Of a stretch of 64,000 nucleotides of DNA, positions 36,347 through 48,900 are shown one piece after another (the stretch's first letter is position 1; each line of letters begins with the position of its first letter). A program made the translations under genes and the position numbers. The notes beneath the pieces are model-generated. The model made no database searches and had not been told where the DNA came from. It was given only the letters and a program-made list of their open reading frames with translations. Origin of the DNA: Dipylidium caninum (lineage: Eukaryota > Platyhelminthes > Cestoda > Cyclophyllidea > Dipylidiidae); contig QEYB01001179.1 of assembly GCA_017562135.1 (NCBI GenBank), positions 531,001 through 595,000 on the forward strand, written 5' to 3'.

Positions 36347-39300
36347 CTGTTCTGTTTTCGGTAAATGAAGGAATAATTTTCTCAATGAGAGGTCGCTATG
36401 GTTGCTGGCCACAAGAGCAGATGGCCAGACTATTTGAATGGCAAATGGCTGCAAGTGGAAAACTGTAGGCATGTCGCGAGAGGTATTCATACTACTCAGG
36501 TGCAATTAAGTTTCGCCATTCTTGAAACAGTTATCTAAATTCTCTGGAAATTTTCACTTATATCGCTAAAGGGTCAGAAAGTTTAGAGAATATTCTCAAT
36601 TACATACAAAAGGTATTACAGCTACGGCATACTATACTCCTTAGATATGAATAAGTGACTTTTCTTGAAGTTATTTTGCAAAAACGCAAATTTATTGAGA
36701 GCACATGAATTGTACCCTAGAGAAGAGTCATTCTGAGACGAAGATAATAAGGCCATTTTCGTTTCCGAAAGCAAGTGAAACACATTTTTGAAGTTGCCAA
36801 ACCGAAGGCTGATGGCAGTCTGATGCCCTTCGTCCAAGATAGGCAACTTGGGCTCATTTCCGGCCTCGCCTCGCTACGTTTTCCCACCTAAGCACGGTAC
36901 ATTCCTATACGCAAATTTCATTTTTGTAATTCTCAGACTCTTCGACAATACTGGCTCATACCGACGACTGCAGTGTCACAGACGCCATTTTACTGCGCGC
37001 AGTGGTGTAGATGATTACAAAAAATCGCTCTCTTTAGAAATGGCATGCACTACAGTTTCCCCCCCCCCTCCTCCCCACCACCCCATCGGGCTTAATCCCA
37101 GTGCCATTAGGTCCTGGCGGCATTAATTCACTGCGCACCGTGGTGCGGTGAAGCGCCCATTCGCTGGATCCGGACTTTGGTCGAGGCTGCACCGCGGTCT
37201 GCAGGCCTCCTGCCACGTGCCGAAAGCCAAACACACGGAAACGGGCCTATATGGGAAACCAGTTGGGAAATGTCGCCCTATTCTCTTCCAACCTCCTGGC
37301 GATGGAGCCAACCGCCCTCCCAGCGCGTGTAGCCTTTACGACTCCCCGAAAGAGGAGGATGCTGGCGCCTCCAGACGAGCTCGGACGCCTAAAGATGCCG
37401 TGAGTGTAGGCGGAGAGGTTCCTACTCTGCCGGCGGCGTCGCTTTGGTCCTTCCTTGGAAAGCTACTCGGCGACAGACGGCTTCCTGTTCTAGTCTCTTA
37501 GGCCTGGGCCGAACATGAGTGAACAATGAAACATTTTATTTGTGCGGATCATGTTCATTTTGCCACTGCCACTCGCTGTGAACAATTCAACTGCCTCTCC
37601 ACTTTGTAGCATCGTATGTAAACAAATTTTAGTCCACTTCAATTTAGGCGGGCTTCTTTTCTTTTTGTCTTTCGTCTAATGGTTTTTCCGCAGTTTTTCA
37701 CACAATAATGGAGAGCACACAATGACTGTGGTGCCTCGTCCCAGCATTGTCAAATGCTCACTTCTCTTCCTTAATATCAAATGCAATCAGTTCCCTCGAA
37801 CATCTATAAAATGGTGTGTGATCAGTTGACAATCTCGCCCCTTTCTTGAGAAAATGTTTATTCCTCTGTTGCCTGACGATGGTGATGGTGACTGGGGACG
37901 AAGTGGGAGATTATGTTAGAACGACCACCGACTGGTAGAAGAGGCAGATTTTACCCTCATCTCGTCTCACATTACTAACAACGTCGGCAGGTCAACTATG
38001 CTTGTCAAATGCTTGCGCCTCTCCGAGGTTATTTTGAAAATGAAGGAAAGCCTCATTTGCCCACATCCTTTGTCCCTCGTCCAGTTACATAAAAAGGTGT
38101 GCTGAATGCTAACTACAACTTCTCCAATTTCTGCTTTCATTTATATTCCCCTATGTCCGCCTTGGCAGCTTTTTCTGTCAAAAAAACTCGAATCGTCGCA
38201 TACTTTAACGGCAATTGGCTGAAATAGACCGCCGTGCTGTGGCTGCAAATAATCCCGGCTGTGTACTATTTTCGGCAAAATTGCTCTTAAATCATAACAG
38301 AGGAGGAGTATGACATTTTTATACTTCTTCTTCTTCACTGTCCTCATCTTCTCCTCCTGATAACTGTCACTTTTTTATCAAAGTGAAGTATTGACGTCGC
38401 AGTATGACACTTCAACGCCACTGACACGTCAGATGTCATCCGAGTTTGAAAGGCAGTCTTCATGACGTCACATCCCCCAAATTCCCCAATGAAACAAGAA
38501 TGATGTGCATGGCTGTGTATTTAAGTGTGACAACTCGGAAGTCGCCATGGGCCCCGCCTCTTTCCTCCCTTTTTACGCCCAAAAAACTTCAACCGCGCAG
38601 GGGCTGCGGAGATTATGATTTCGTATCTGATAATTTATGTCATGCCATACAAAATGGGCTTTCGTGCCACCGAGGGCTTTTATGCCTCAATGTAGCATTT
38701 ACTCTGTCCACAGCGTCGACCTCGACGCTGTCACGATAGTCGCTTGGCCGAGGGAGCCTGCGGAGGATTTTCGGGCTTTGGTGCAGGCGGGCGGGAAAAT
38801 AATCTAACAAAACCGGCAAATTGGTACCGCCAGTGAAAAGGACTAGTCAACACGCGGTGGTAGTTGGACTGCAAAGCTGGCAGAATTGGCATTGTCCATC
38901 GCGTCCCGGTCCTTCCAACCGGCTGTGCGTCTTGAGTGAGTGGCAGGCTGGCAGGCGACCCGAGGGGAGTCGCGGCCGGCGGGTTGGGCGTAGGGACGGC
39001 GAAGTCAACGGCGCAATAGAACAGAATCGTGCGATTCTTTCAGTTGAGCTCGCTCCCGCCTCGCCCCCTTCCGCCCTCGCAGGTGGTCCTCTGTGTTAGC
39101 CTGCCGTGAAAAATATCGCGTGCCAACTGACACTCCGTTCAAATGCCGCCACGACCGAGAAGGCGAGTGAGTGAAACCGGTGCGCTTCAGTGGAGTGGGG
39201 AGGTGCGAACCAGGTTGGTGGGTTTTCAAGGCGGGAACTGCTTTTGGTGTGTGGCATGGCAGCCCCACTTCAGCCAAAAAAGCGGCCGACAGCCGCCTTG

Positions 39301-42300
39301 ACGGGAACCACTGCTCCCACAAGGAGTTGCTACCGGTTCAGGCGGTCACCCCGCGACCACCGCAGCAGACTCAGCTCAGACTTCACTTCGCCCGCCATCT
39401 TCGGACAGCAGTAAGACAAGCTTTGCTGCAAAGGTGACGACTGTCTTCTCGTTCAACCGTTCGACTGCGAAAATGCTCCAAAATCCGGCAGCCATGACGA
39501 GGAGTGGACGGAAGTCTCCGGGCGACGCTGAGAGCAGACGCCAACGACGCCACACGCAGCGCACACCATTTGAATTTGGATTTGTGGCTTCTGTGCAAGC
39601 CCCTGGGGCTTTGGCAACTCCTCCCACGGAGGGAAAAAAAACATCCGTTTAACGCGTGGACGCCCCATTGCGCGTGGCTGGCGGCAAGAAAGGTAAAAGT
39701 GGCGCAGATTGAAGAGCTCACGCGCTCAAATGTAGCGTTAAACATGTTTTGTGTGAGAAGTCACGACTTTTCCCGCTTCCACCTCAAAAACAGTCTCTTT
39801 AGAAATGTCGTTGAGCGGTTCACTCCGGATTGACGGGACCCTCCACGCTGAATGTGTCTGGGGCCTTTCCCCTCTGGCGGGAACAAATCGAGAAGTCTGC
39901 GCTCTGTGTGGTTCCACATCTTCCGCAATGGAATTTCGTGGATTCACCGCCTTGCGTAGTCTTTGGTGTCTGGGACGTCTGGCGTCATTCACGTCGAACG
40001 ACTCTGTCGAACAGTCGCACTGACGCTCGCTGACAACCTCGTCAGATGATCTTGGAAGGAGGCGGTCGGTGCCGGCTTAACTCCGCCTTCTCCCTCCAAC
40101 CTGCGGAGTGAAGCTGTTGACCAGCGTCTCTCTCTTCCTCCACGTTTCACCGCAGCGTCTAATTGCGTCCGTCGCTCCGGCTTCCTGGAGGAATAAAACT
40201 TGGGGGTAAAAAATCTTCCCGCGAGCGAAAGAATTGGGTTGACGGGTGAGACGGTGGCAGTTGTGACGTCCTCCTCGCTGGACGAGGGCGGCGTCGCTCT
40301 CCCAATCCCACTTGTCAGTTTGTTCACCGTCCGATGGCCGTTAACCAAGAATTGAGCTGTCCCGTAGGCTGAGATCTGGGCGAGCCGAAGCCGACGGTCT
40401 GTTCTGTCATGTCATATCAGGTGGAGTGTAGAACGGCGACGATTTCTCAACTCCTCTTTTCTCTATTTTTATTCGCCGCAGTTCCTATGGACGACCTTCC
40501 TCGTCCTCCTCGTCTGGATCCTCCTCTCCCTCCTCCTCGCAGTCCCCAACGTGGCGTGGTGCATGATCGCCAGCGTGTGCGACCACGAGCTGGCGGGCGT
40601 GTACACCGGGCCGGGGGTCCGCAGACCCGGCTTCCACCAGAGCAGCATCCCCCTGCGACCGTTTTGGGAGGAGCCGGGCTACCGTCCGCCCGAACGGCCT
40701 CGCTACGAGACCGCGTACGGACGCCACAGTCTGCCAGTCCCTCCGCTCGCCGGGCTCCCCATTGCCGGAATGCTGCCGGCCTTGGCTAAGGCCAACGAAT
40801 CTTTGGTCGCCCAATTCGGCATTGGACGTGGCGAGCCCTTCTACTACATCTTTAACCTCACCGCCTACGGTAGGTCCAGAAAGTACACCTCTTCCCAGTC
40901 CTCCTCTCCCCCTCGGCGCTCCTCCTTTTGCTTCGTAGTAGGATCCACTTTGTTGTCAGCATGAGGGTTCACGTTGTCACTTTGTCCTCTACCTGTGCGA
41001 GGCTGTGGGTTGGTGGACAGCCGTCGAGGCAGGCAAAGAAAGAGGCGAAAGGACTGCCGATGTGACAAAACTAAAAATCTCAAACCCGTCGTCCACATCC
41101 TCGAAAGCTCTTTTCCCCATTTGCACCTCTCCTCCCCACTTATCGTGCGTATCCATCTTCGAGTCGTAAATTCAAATCCTCAGGCGCCTCTTTTGCCTCA
41201 ACTGCCCGGCGTCGAAGCGGCTGCAAGAGCGACGGGACGGGCGAGAAACGGAGAGGGTGGGGAGGGGAGGCGGGCCGGGAGACTTGATCCCCCCTTAGCA
41301 CGGTTTAAAGGGTTGCAGGTTCCTTTGGCGCCTTTTTACAATCCGGGTGAACTGGGAGGTCAGTGCTTGTCACCCAATCTCTCAAGCAGGGAAGACGGGA
41401 CGCCGCGAGTCCTTCTCGATGGTCTGATGTTCTCGAACCCGTTGGACCGGCAACTGCAGTTTTGTTGCGAGTCACATCAGTCGTGTTTGGACGTTTCTTC
41501 TGTTTTGCGCTCCACAATCCCGTCCCCGCTCGTTAACCACGGACCGAAATCGAGTGTGGGGACGATGGACGCCGCCCATTTCCGTAATAAACCCTATCGG
41601 TCCGAAATATGCTCTGTGGGTGCGTCGCCTTCACCTGCCACGAGTTATGCATCGCATGACACGCATTTCGACTTAGTAAGAGCCATGATTTTCACAGGAG
41701 ACGAGTCTGGTAAACGAAATACTTCTCTGACTGTGAAGCGTAATGTTGTCTCGTCGAAGGCAATGGCTATCATTCCAGAGTCCGCGAGAGAGCTGTTTGT
41801 AGTCGAGACAGGCCAGTTCAGGGACTCCAATCGGTGTCAGTTGCCGCGTTATTCCATACCGTGTTTGGCAACGGTTCGGATGCCCTCATCAAAAACCGGT
41901 AAAAGGAATCTCTACGAATGAGGGGAAGCATTCCTTCTTTGTTTCTGACCCCACGCTTCTTGGCAGGCCGTTAAAATAGGCGCTGTCTTACTACACTCGT
42001 CTTGTTCCCTCCGATGGGTGCGTCGAAGAAGAACGCAATTTCCTTCACTTTTGTCTGCCTCAGGACACTGGAGTAGACGTTTCTTTGAAAGTGACTAAAG
42101 TGAGCAGTTTTCGTGTTGTACGATTGTTCGGATGGATGCCGCGTGATGACAAATGCCTGCTTCGGTCAAGCCATCGATGGCAGTTGAGCTGTTCTTTCTC
42201 CTCTGATTGCTCTCCGCCCTGCCGTTTTCCGGTCTCTTGGATGTGTTGAACGACCCCAGCGGTCCTCACGGGTCAGATGTCAGCCCGTCTACAGCATTGC

Positions 42301-45300
42301 GTCGATAATCTACAAAAAATGTCTACTTTGCCTAGAGTTTATTGTAAAAACAACATTTTTTTACCAGTGATTAGCATTGGAAGCCAATTGCATTGCTACA
42401 CTGCTTTTTGTGTCATTTAACCTTTAGGGTTTATTTAATTCCCCATTGGGTGCACCGTCTTCCTTATCTAATCTCTCTTGCTCATGTAGAAATGCCGGAA
42501 ATTTTATTATACTTTGTTCCCAACTAATTTAGGGAACAGTCACTGCCCCTGCGGCCATTTGGTAGGGGAAGGGGGGGGGAAGGAGCAGAAAAATCGCCTG
42601 CCTTCCTCTGATTGGCCGACCAAAAAAGGATTTTATTAACTGCCCACCTCAATACCAAAGAAGTAGTTTGCCGACCCTTGTCCTTATTGAAAAGGTAATT
42701 GCCGTTAACTGGACAAAGAGTAAAAATATTTCCCCCTTTTCGTTCAAACAATTTCCGAAAACTGGGCTCGTTATCATTGGCCGGTGGGCAACCAATGAGA
42801 TTCGCGGCTGCACTTCGTGTTCATAACTGCCAGTTTATTTCAAATGGAGGCTTTCACATTAGACGAGGTGCATAAAGATAGGCGAGTTCAGTCTGGGAAA
42901 GCTAATGGAAATGGCAAAGCAAAAGCATTCGCTGCTTGAAAACGGAATAACTGAGCAGTCGGAGCTGGTTCTCCTCCTGACCATTTGGATTATAAAACTC
43001 TCGCACTATTGTAACAGGCAAATGCATTAGCGCAATTTTGAGCTGGCAGGCTTCGTTGAGTGTGGATTTCGGGGATGGGGGCGAAAGTGGGAGTAACCGT
43101 GCACGTGGCCTGCAGCTGGGAAAACTGGATCTCCCCCTCGTCTGCCCGGTTACAAGTAAATTCCACCATCACGAGGGCGAGGGTGGAGGGTCACAGAGGC
43201 GTTGGCAGGCGGTAGCCGCGACAAATTAGTTTTGAGACGAAAAAGAATAGAATTCGCCCTCTCTCCTTGTATAAACACTGCGAGTATTAAACTTATTTTG
43301 AGCAACTCAAACACGCATCACTACAAAGGGGGATAATTTGTTGCCTACAGTTGAATTCACCATATTTTCTGGAGTTGTTTGGAGGCTTCCTCAGGATGTA
43401 CCGGACTGCAATCCTAGAAAAGTAGCTCGATTTTTCACCGCTGTCAGACCGGTGCCTCTCTTTTGCCACATTCTCCACCTCCAAGTGCGCGGCGCGAGGC
43501 GCTCTTTGCACTCGCGGCGATGAGCGCTTCAACCTGCTTTATTCCACTTTCCTAAAAAGATGTCGGTTTTTTTAATTTTGCTGTTTAACTTTTTTTGCCA
43601 CCGGCCGAAGGTGGTCCCTGATGACGCCCAGAATGCCGGCCAGTAGAATTCTCCCATTCTTTAACCGCGCATCTGGCGGGTGGTTGGAGCCATTTATTCC
43701 CTTTACACTTACTTTTGTCCCTAAACTCGGATGACTTCGAGATGGGGTGGAAATTGCCTGAACAATTTTTTTCCCCCGACAGGCTTTCGTGCAATCATAG
43801 TTGATAGACTAAATTTCTCTCTCGAGATCCTTCGTTTGCATGACTTGCGTTGGGCATGGGAAACCTGCGCCCCGCCTCGCTCGAGTTTACTGAGATGCAT
43901 TTCTAACTTGTCTGGCGTTATCCGCTCACTCACACTCGCCTGCTCTCTCCGGACATTGTTAACTTGTTCTCTTTCTGCCCCTTTGCCATTTTCTCTCGAT
44001 CTCTCTCTCTCTCTCGTTTAGTTATCACCTCATCGAATTTGCTTATCTACTCACTGAAAAAGCCACTCACTCGCTCCCTCAACCGTCCGTTTACACCGCC
44101 TCCGCTCTTGCCCCTGCTCTTGACGCGGTCCGAGTAGCGTCCTCTTAGCGTTCGCCTCTCGCCCTGTCCCCGAGGGACGAGTCTCATCAGCTAGTACGCT
44201 GAAACACATTTAGACGGCGGGTTGGGGGTGGGTTACGTGGCGAAGAGTATCGAATGTTGCAGGGGAGAGATGGACGAGGGAAAGGCCGTCCAGGAGGGGA
44301 AGGGGGGACAGTTGGAGGGACTTTTATGCGAATAACGACACTTCTAGTCCTGTCACCTTCCACCAAAACTCGATTTCTCTCTCCTTTCCATCAAGCTAGT
44401 GACAATGACATTCATGAAATTATTCTGTCATTCGCTTCTCCTCCTCCGGTTTGCGCAGGCCACATCCGCGCGCCCCCGCCCTCGCCCTCGCCCCCCAACC
44501 AGGTCCAACGTACCCCACTTCCACACGGTCCCCGAACATCATTTATTATTGATGGCAGGGAGGAGTCCTTGTGTCTGGTCGCCTTCGCGATGAATTAGTG
44601 ATAAGCGAGGAGGCGAAAAAAGCCTGCCACAAACAAAGGAAGACATTCTTGTGTGCAAATAAACGCCGTTAAAACAGCCCTTAGATGTGCCAATTTAAAC
44701 AAAACCCGCTGAGATTTCGAGTACGAAACAAATATTCCTTTCAAAAGGCCTTACAATGCTGTGATGATGGGAGAGAGGAAGAGAATTGAAGGAGGTTGAG
44801 ATTGGAACCAATATTTTTGTTGTCCTTTTTTAATCTTTGCATTTCTTCGTAGGAATATACATACAACCTTGGAAGTATCCACCCAATTGGAATATTCAGG
44901 AGACCATAAAGACTCAGGCTCGTTTCAAAATATTCTGTTCCGCGGTAAGATTCCTCCCGCTTCCCCCCAGGTGCCACACTTCCAACCAAATAGTGAAATT
45001 GAGGCAAGTTTTGGTGTTTTGTGATTACAGATTAAAACTGCCGGCTCTCTGTACGGTTGCGGATTAGGCGGAGCCTTTCTCGTGGACATCGGTCTGGTGA
45101 GTTTGGCACCTAAGCTAAAGTAATAGATTGGTAGAGCGGATGGGAAGGGTGACGTATTGCGGGTGGGGAGAAAGAAATTGTTGAAAGGTGAATTAGAGGC
45201 ATGTTCCTGAGACAGAGTAAGTACCCATCAAGTGGTAGTTACGTGCAATTGTTATGACTTTGGTTTAAACCGTACAAAAATTTAACTACGAATTTGTATT

Positions 45301-47029
45301 TGCTCTCGGAGGGTTGTGGTTGACTCTCGTGTGTGTGTGAGCGAGTAGAATTGAAACTCAGTGAATGAAGGTAGATTCGTTGTCCTTGAATGCCCAGCAA
45401 CGTGTTTATTCGTTTGGGGATGAAGAAAGCGAATGGGGAGAGAAGGTGGGCATAACGAACGAGGGATATGTCAAGTGCCACAACATCCATCAATGTCTGC
45501 AAATCAAGGCATGCAAATTATAAAAGCTAAACTTCAGTTGCAAACTGAAAGAGCAAAAAGGCAGAAAGTGTACCACTCTCAGATAGTGTAGTTTTTCCCA
45601 AACCTAGAAGCTTTCCCTACGTTTTCATCGCAGAATCTAGTTCAGTGAAACTCATGGCTGTGTTTCGGTGAGGCACGCGTCACGTGTATGTGCAGGTTAG
45701 GGACGAGGATATAAAATTAGATTCCAAAGATTCGTAAGATAGATTGACTAAAGACGGTGGGCTACTAGAGTTTACTTGGCCACATACCTCAGTAACGTGT
45801 TGAGGCTTATGGTTGTCGGACGCTTGTTGTTTCGCAATTGATAATCCAAAAAGTTTAAATATCTTAGTCGTATGTCTATTTTTTACTATATAATTAGGGG
45901 CATAGTTACACAAATAATGTACTTAAATAACCTCAACAATGGCAGATTTCGTTCACTGAGTTCTTTGTTTAAATGCACTAAATGACGCGTGAATCTGCTG
46001 GCTCAGCGTCATCGCTCCGCACACTAATTTCCCTGCAATTACGTAAAATAAGATATCACTTAACGCGGTTTTCGGATTTCTGCCCTCATATTACCACTAC
46101 GTAGCTCCCGACCCCACACTCCTAATGGTTTCCTGCCGCCGCCCACTTGATTAATTGCAAGGTTTACATGGGTTAAATAGAGCGCACTTTAGCCGGTTTT
46201 ACACTGAATTGCTGCCATTTCCCGGAATTCGAACCCAATGTGGACCTTAGGCACAAGTGTTCTCATACGTGGATAACGATTCCCGTAATCTTTGTTGAAG
46301 GGTAACGTGGGGCAGGAGGATTGGAAGAACGGTAAATGCAGACGGGTGTCCACACTACGTCCACATTTGCCGTTTCGTCTTCGCTCACGCACTTTATTCG
46401 AGCTTATTCAGCTTGCTTAATCGTTTTTTACAATAAAAATTCCGTACGGAAATCGCAGTGGACAGCGTCAAGTGGCAGTAGGATTAAGAGAACGACACAG
46501 TGGGGCTGACGGCTAAAAAGAACGACTGCATCCAGTAGCTGGGTGATGAGGGCAGACTATGTAACCGAGTATCCATTCTGGTGGTGCGGTAGTCTCGAGC
46601 ATCCGTCAAAGCCACCTCGAGGCAGGAAAATGAATTGGAGAACCGTTGAGTAGGAGGCTTTACAAGACAGTGAGAGGAGCGTCGAGTAGGATGCCAATTA
46701 AACCTGAAAAGTAGGAATGGAAATTGCCTCCGCCGACCCTTTTCCTCCAATGTAGGTCCCCATTCCCACTCAGGCAAGGTATTAGTCTTAATTACGCGAA
46801 AGTCAGGAAATTTTTCGCAACAAGTTGAAAATACTATATTTTTGTACCGCATCCACATTTTACCTAAAAATAAAAATCGGTTATAGGCGGAAGATGCACT
46901 GTATTTTAGTCACTCTTCACAATCGTGATGTCAGGTTACAAGACTAAGTTAAAAGTGTTCAAAGACCTTGCGGAATTCAAACAGGCGGCATCTCTGCGGC
47001 ACTCCAACGACAACATGGACGCGCTATAG
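30638..47029 (+). CDS. GPM6: M6/PLP-family four-pass proteolipid membrane protein
   Basis: Homologue of neuronal glycoprotein M6 and myelin proteolipid protein, plasma-membrane proteins that organise membranes and filopodia. Proposed exons: 30638-30734 (tentative start), 31757-31910 (TM1; CLGHIPFTAVVAFIFVV against vertebrate GGIPYASLIATI), 33064-33132, 33188-33330 (TM2; joins as REIFKWLICAVAV, vertebrate IDIFKYVIYGIAA), 40482-40869 (TM3; WTTFLVLLVWILLSLLLAV), 44853-44944, 45031-45096, and 46910-47029 (TM4 completed as GAFLVDIGLSLFTIVM, then a short cytoplasmic tail and TAG). All later junctions are in phase. The junction 31910/33064 is not: two leftover bases meet an exon needing one, so a small exon (length 3n+2) is missing. 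The second extracellular loop keeps QFGI but is long, Pro-rich and has only two cysteines. Introns reach 7.1 kb. Confidence 0.82.
31911..33063 (+). other. M6 intron(s) with a predicted missing micro-exon
   Basis: Reading phase demands an extra exon in this 1.15-kb stretch. One candidate is a 14-nt exon at 32728-32741, with an AG before it and GT after it. It would join TM1 to the next exon without a stop, reading W-T-R-A-K-E across the junctions. A longer open frame covers 32711-32896. Neither is proven. Confidence 0.25.
35011..35026. repeat. Poly-G run (16 nt)
   Basis: Sixteen consecutive G in the large M6 intron. It could be part of a G-rich structure and is a likely site of sequencing-length error. 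Confidence 0.9.
36319..36345. repeat. (TA)n microsatellite
   Basis: Near-perfect TA repeat interrupted by one TG, in the large M6 intron. Confidence 0.9.
40974..41921 (+). other. Unexplained 315-codon open frame in M6 intron
   Basis: An uninterrupted frame of 948 bp within the 4-kb intron 40870-44852. The first codon is TTG; the first in-frame ATG is at 41427, leaving about 164 residues. The N-terminal third is basic and Pro-rich. The rest has ordinary composition (for example SLTVKRNVVSSKAMAIIP and FVVETGQFRDSNRC). No domain, signal or transposon motif is recognised. The rest of the intron (to 44852) shows only short frames and a CT tract at 44000-44015. Confidence 0.25.
45097..46909 (+). 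other. Last M6 intron (1.8 kb)
   Basis: Non-coding between the two TM4 exons, which join in phase 0. A tRNA B-box-like sequence occurs on the minus strand near 46207, with no matching A-box or stem. Nothing else is supported. Confidence 0.5.
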
Positions 47030-48387
47030 TCACGGCACAACCCGGACTGCGTCGTGTTCCCACCACGACGCCATGCGAGCAGACCGAGGAACGAGAAGTC
47101 ATGTAAACTGACAACTCGATGCCCGCCTTTTCGTCAACTCCACCGACAACCAACCCTTCCCCCCAAACCCCATTTATTGTGTCGACTCACGTTCCTCCTT
47201 ACTTATTTACCTGATATGTATTTTCTATGGCATTTATTGTCGACTCGTTGGCCAAACTTGCCTCTAACCTGGTCCTCGCCCCGCTCCATATTTTAGGCTT
47301 GTGGGCGCTGAGTTGAAAGTGATGCTGGGAACTGCGCCCCGATCCGCCTAGGCGCACTAATGTACAGACAAACAAAACCACACTTACATGCACACGAATT
47401 TAGTGATTTCGTAAAAATCGCATGTCATTTTGCGGTCTATGACTTGAAAAAAGAGCAAAGTGAGTGTCTACTTCATCTTTTCAAAAAGCAGTATACTTGC
47501 GCGGTGTGATAGCGTTTTCCCAAAATTAGAGGAAGTTTAGTAAACGTTAACATATGAAACATTGAAAATATGGGGAATCTTACGGAAATGTCACTGACCG
47601 GTTAGGAGGGACTCTGCAGGTAGACTAGGCAAAAGAGAGTTGCACTTACCGGTATTGCACAAGCACGACTTGGCAATTAAGTTACAGGATTTTCAGTTTG
47701 GCAAGGAAAACACTTCCTTGCGCAGATTTAAATTGGATAAAAACAGAGTAATGTCAGTTAAATTACACGCAAATGTATCTGATATCGACTAGATTTTCGA
47801 AAAAGGGGGCAATGAACGAAAAATAACCAAAAACCGAAGATGTATGTGATAGATTAAATGGTGATCACGAGGTTATTGTTTAATGCTAAGTAGAGCCGGT
47901 CACAGGCTTCCAAGTAGCCAGCGATGTGGAACGGAGCGGCCTCTCGCGACACGGTAAAAGGAGTGGTAGTGCTTAAGCTCCTATCAAATTCAGGTCCACG
48001 AGGTCAAATACAGTTGAGAGCAATTAGCAGTGCTCGACTGTAGTCAAGGCTGTGGCCAAAGTTGCCGACCACAGATAGCGGTACCCCTTAAATAACAAGC
48101 TCATCTAAGCTAAAAAGAGAAACGAATTTCGGGAAGAAGTGACAGACCCATAACTTCCCTTTTATAATATACGACACTGAAGGCATCCAGGAGTACCGAT
48201 CAAACAATCTGGAGATTAGCAAAAGAACAAAAATCAAAACATGGTAAATAGTGATTATTTATATCAGTAGAAATCGAGTCTTTTCAAGAATTCGCACTAG
48301 AAACAATGCAAAAATTGGTGGGAAATCAATGAGGAAAATGGGCAGAAATTGAAAGCTAAAATTAAGTAACATAAACAGCTAACTATT
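47030..48387. other. Tail-to-tail spacer between M6 and gluconokinase
   Basis: 1.36 kb containing the 3' ends of two converging genes. A plus-strand open frame at 47054-47296 lies directly behind the M6 stop codon and is not recognised. No RNA gene or repeat is supported. Confidence 0.5.
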
Positions 48388-48900
48388 CTAAGGCAATCCG
48401 AGAATGGCACAGATCAGTGAAGCAATTTCTTCGGGATGAAGAGTCGCGTCGACAGAGAAAAAATTCTCTTCTCTTTCAGACGGTAATTCCAATGTTTCCA
48501 GCTGCGTTTGAACAATGGTTGGGGGGAAAAAGTGACCCGTACGATGGCGCACGCGAGATTCCAGAATATCGCGTGGTGCATTGAGGAAGACGAAAATAGC
48601 GTCATTGTTGGGTGGACGCGAAAGTATTTCGCGATAATGGCGCTTAAGCGCTGAACAAGCGACAACAACAAGTGTGGAGTCGGGTGCTGATCTGACCTTC
48701 GTTACCTCGGCGTGGAGGTGTTCGAGCCATGGAAGACGGTCTTCATCAGTTAATGGTACACCAGATGACATTTTAGTAATGTTTTGAGGAGAATGGAAAG
48801 TGTCACCCTCGATAAAAGTGCATTTAGTACGGCGTTGGAGATGAGAAGCGATGGTTGACTTACCAGAGCCAGATGGTCCCATCAGAATAATAAAAACCAT
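48388..48900 (-). CDS. IDNK: Gluconokinase (ATP:D-gluconate 6-phosphotransferase)
   Basis: Phosphorylates D-gluconate to 6-phosphogluconate, which enters the pentose phosphate pathway; expected to be cytosolic. Single exon, 170 residues, close to E. coli GntK (175) and human IDNK (187). The N-terminus carries a Walker A loop GPSGSGKST, followed by the substrate-side blocks EGDTFHSPQNITKMSSGVPL, DEDRLPWL, VVACSALKRHYRE and RTGHFFPP, all standard for the family. ATG 48900 is the first ATG in a frame that stays open upstream for about 55 codons of hydrophobic, AT-rich sequence. I therefore start at 48900, eight residues before the Walker loop. Absence of introns is unusual next to the heavily split neighbours. 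Confidence 0.95.
   Translation of the reverse strand: MVFIILMGPSGSGKSTIASHLQRRTKCTFIEGDTFHSPQNITKMSSGVPLTDEDRLPWLEHLHAEVTKVRSAPDSTLVVVACSALKRHYREILSRPPNNDAIFVFLNAPRDILESRVRHRTGHFFPPTIVQTQLETLELPSEREENFFSVDATLHPEEIASLICAILGLP

Larger units (their letters stand above)
33331..40481 (+). other. M6 large intron (7.15 kb)
   Basis: Lies between the TM2 and TM3 exons. It contains a 141-codon ATG frame at 34488-34913 (plus, Cys-rich, no family), a (TA)n tract near 36319-36345, a 16-G run at 35011-35026, a 10-C run at 37059-37068, and a GC-rich block at 38.7-40.4 kb full of overlapping short frames. No nested gene is recognised. Confidence 0.5.

Noticed and set aside
36262..36468. Open frame across the (TA)n repeat
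   Set aside because: Translation of a microsatellite with flanking sequence; no coding signal.
13361..42797. Many TGATTGG/CCAAT motifs, some as inverted pairs (for example 36218-36240 and 42774-42797)
   Set aside because: The number is about what chance gives for a seven-base motif on both strands in 64 kb, and they are not clustered at gene starts.
46189..46290. B-box-like GGGTTCGAATTCC on the minus strand, possible tRNA
   Set aside because: No A-box at the right distance, no acceptor stem, and an extra base in the T-loop.
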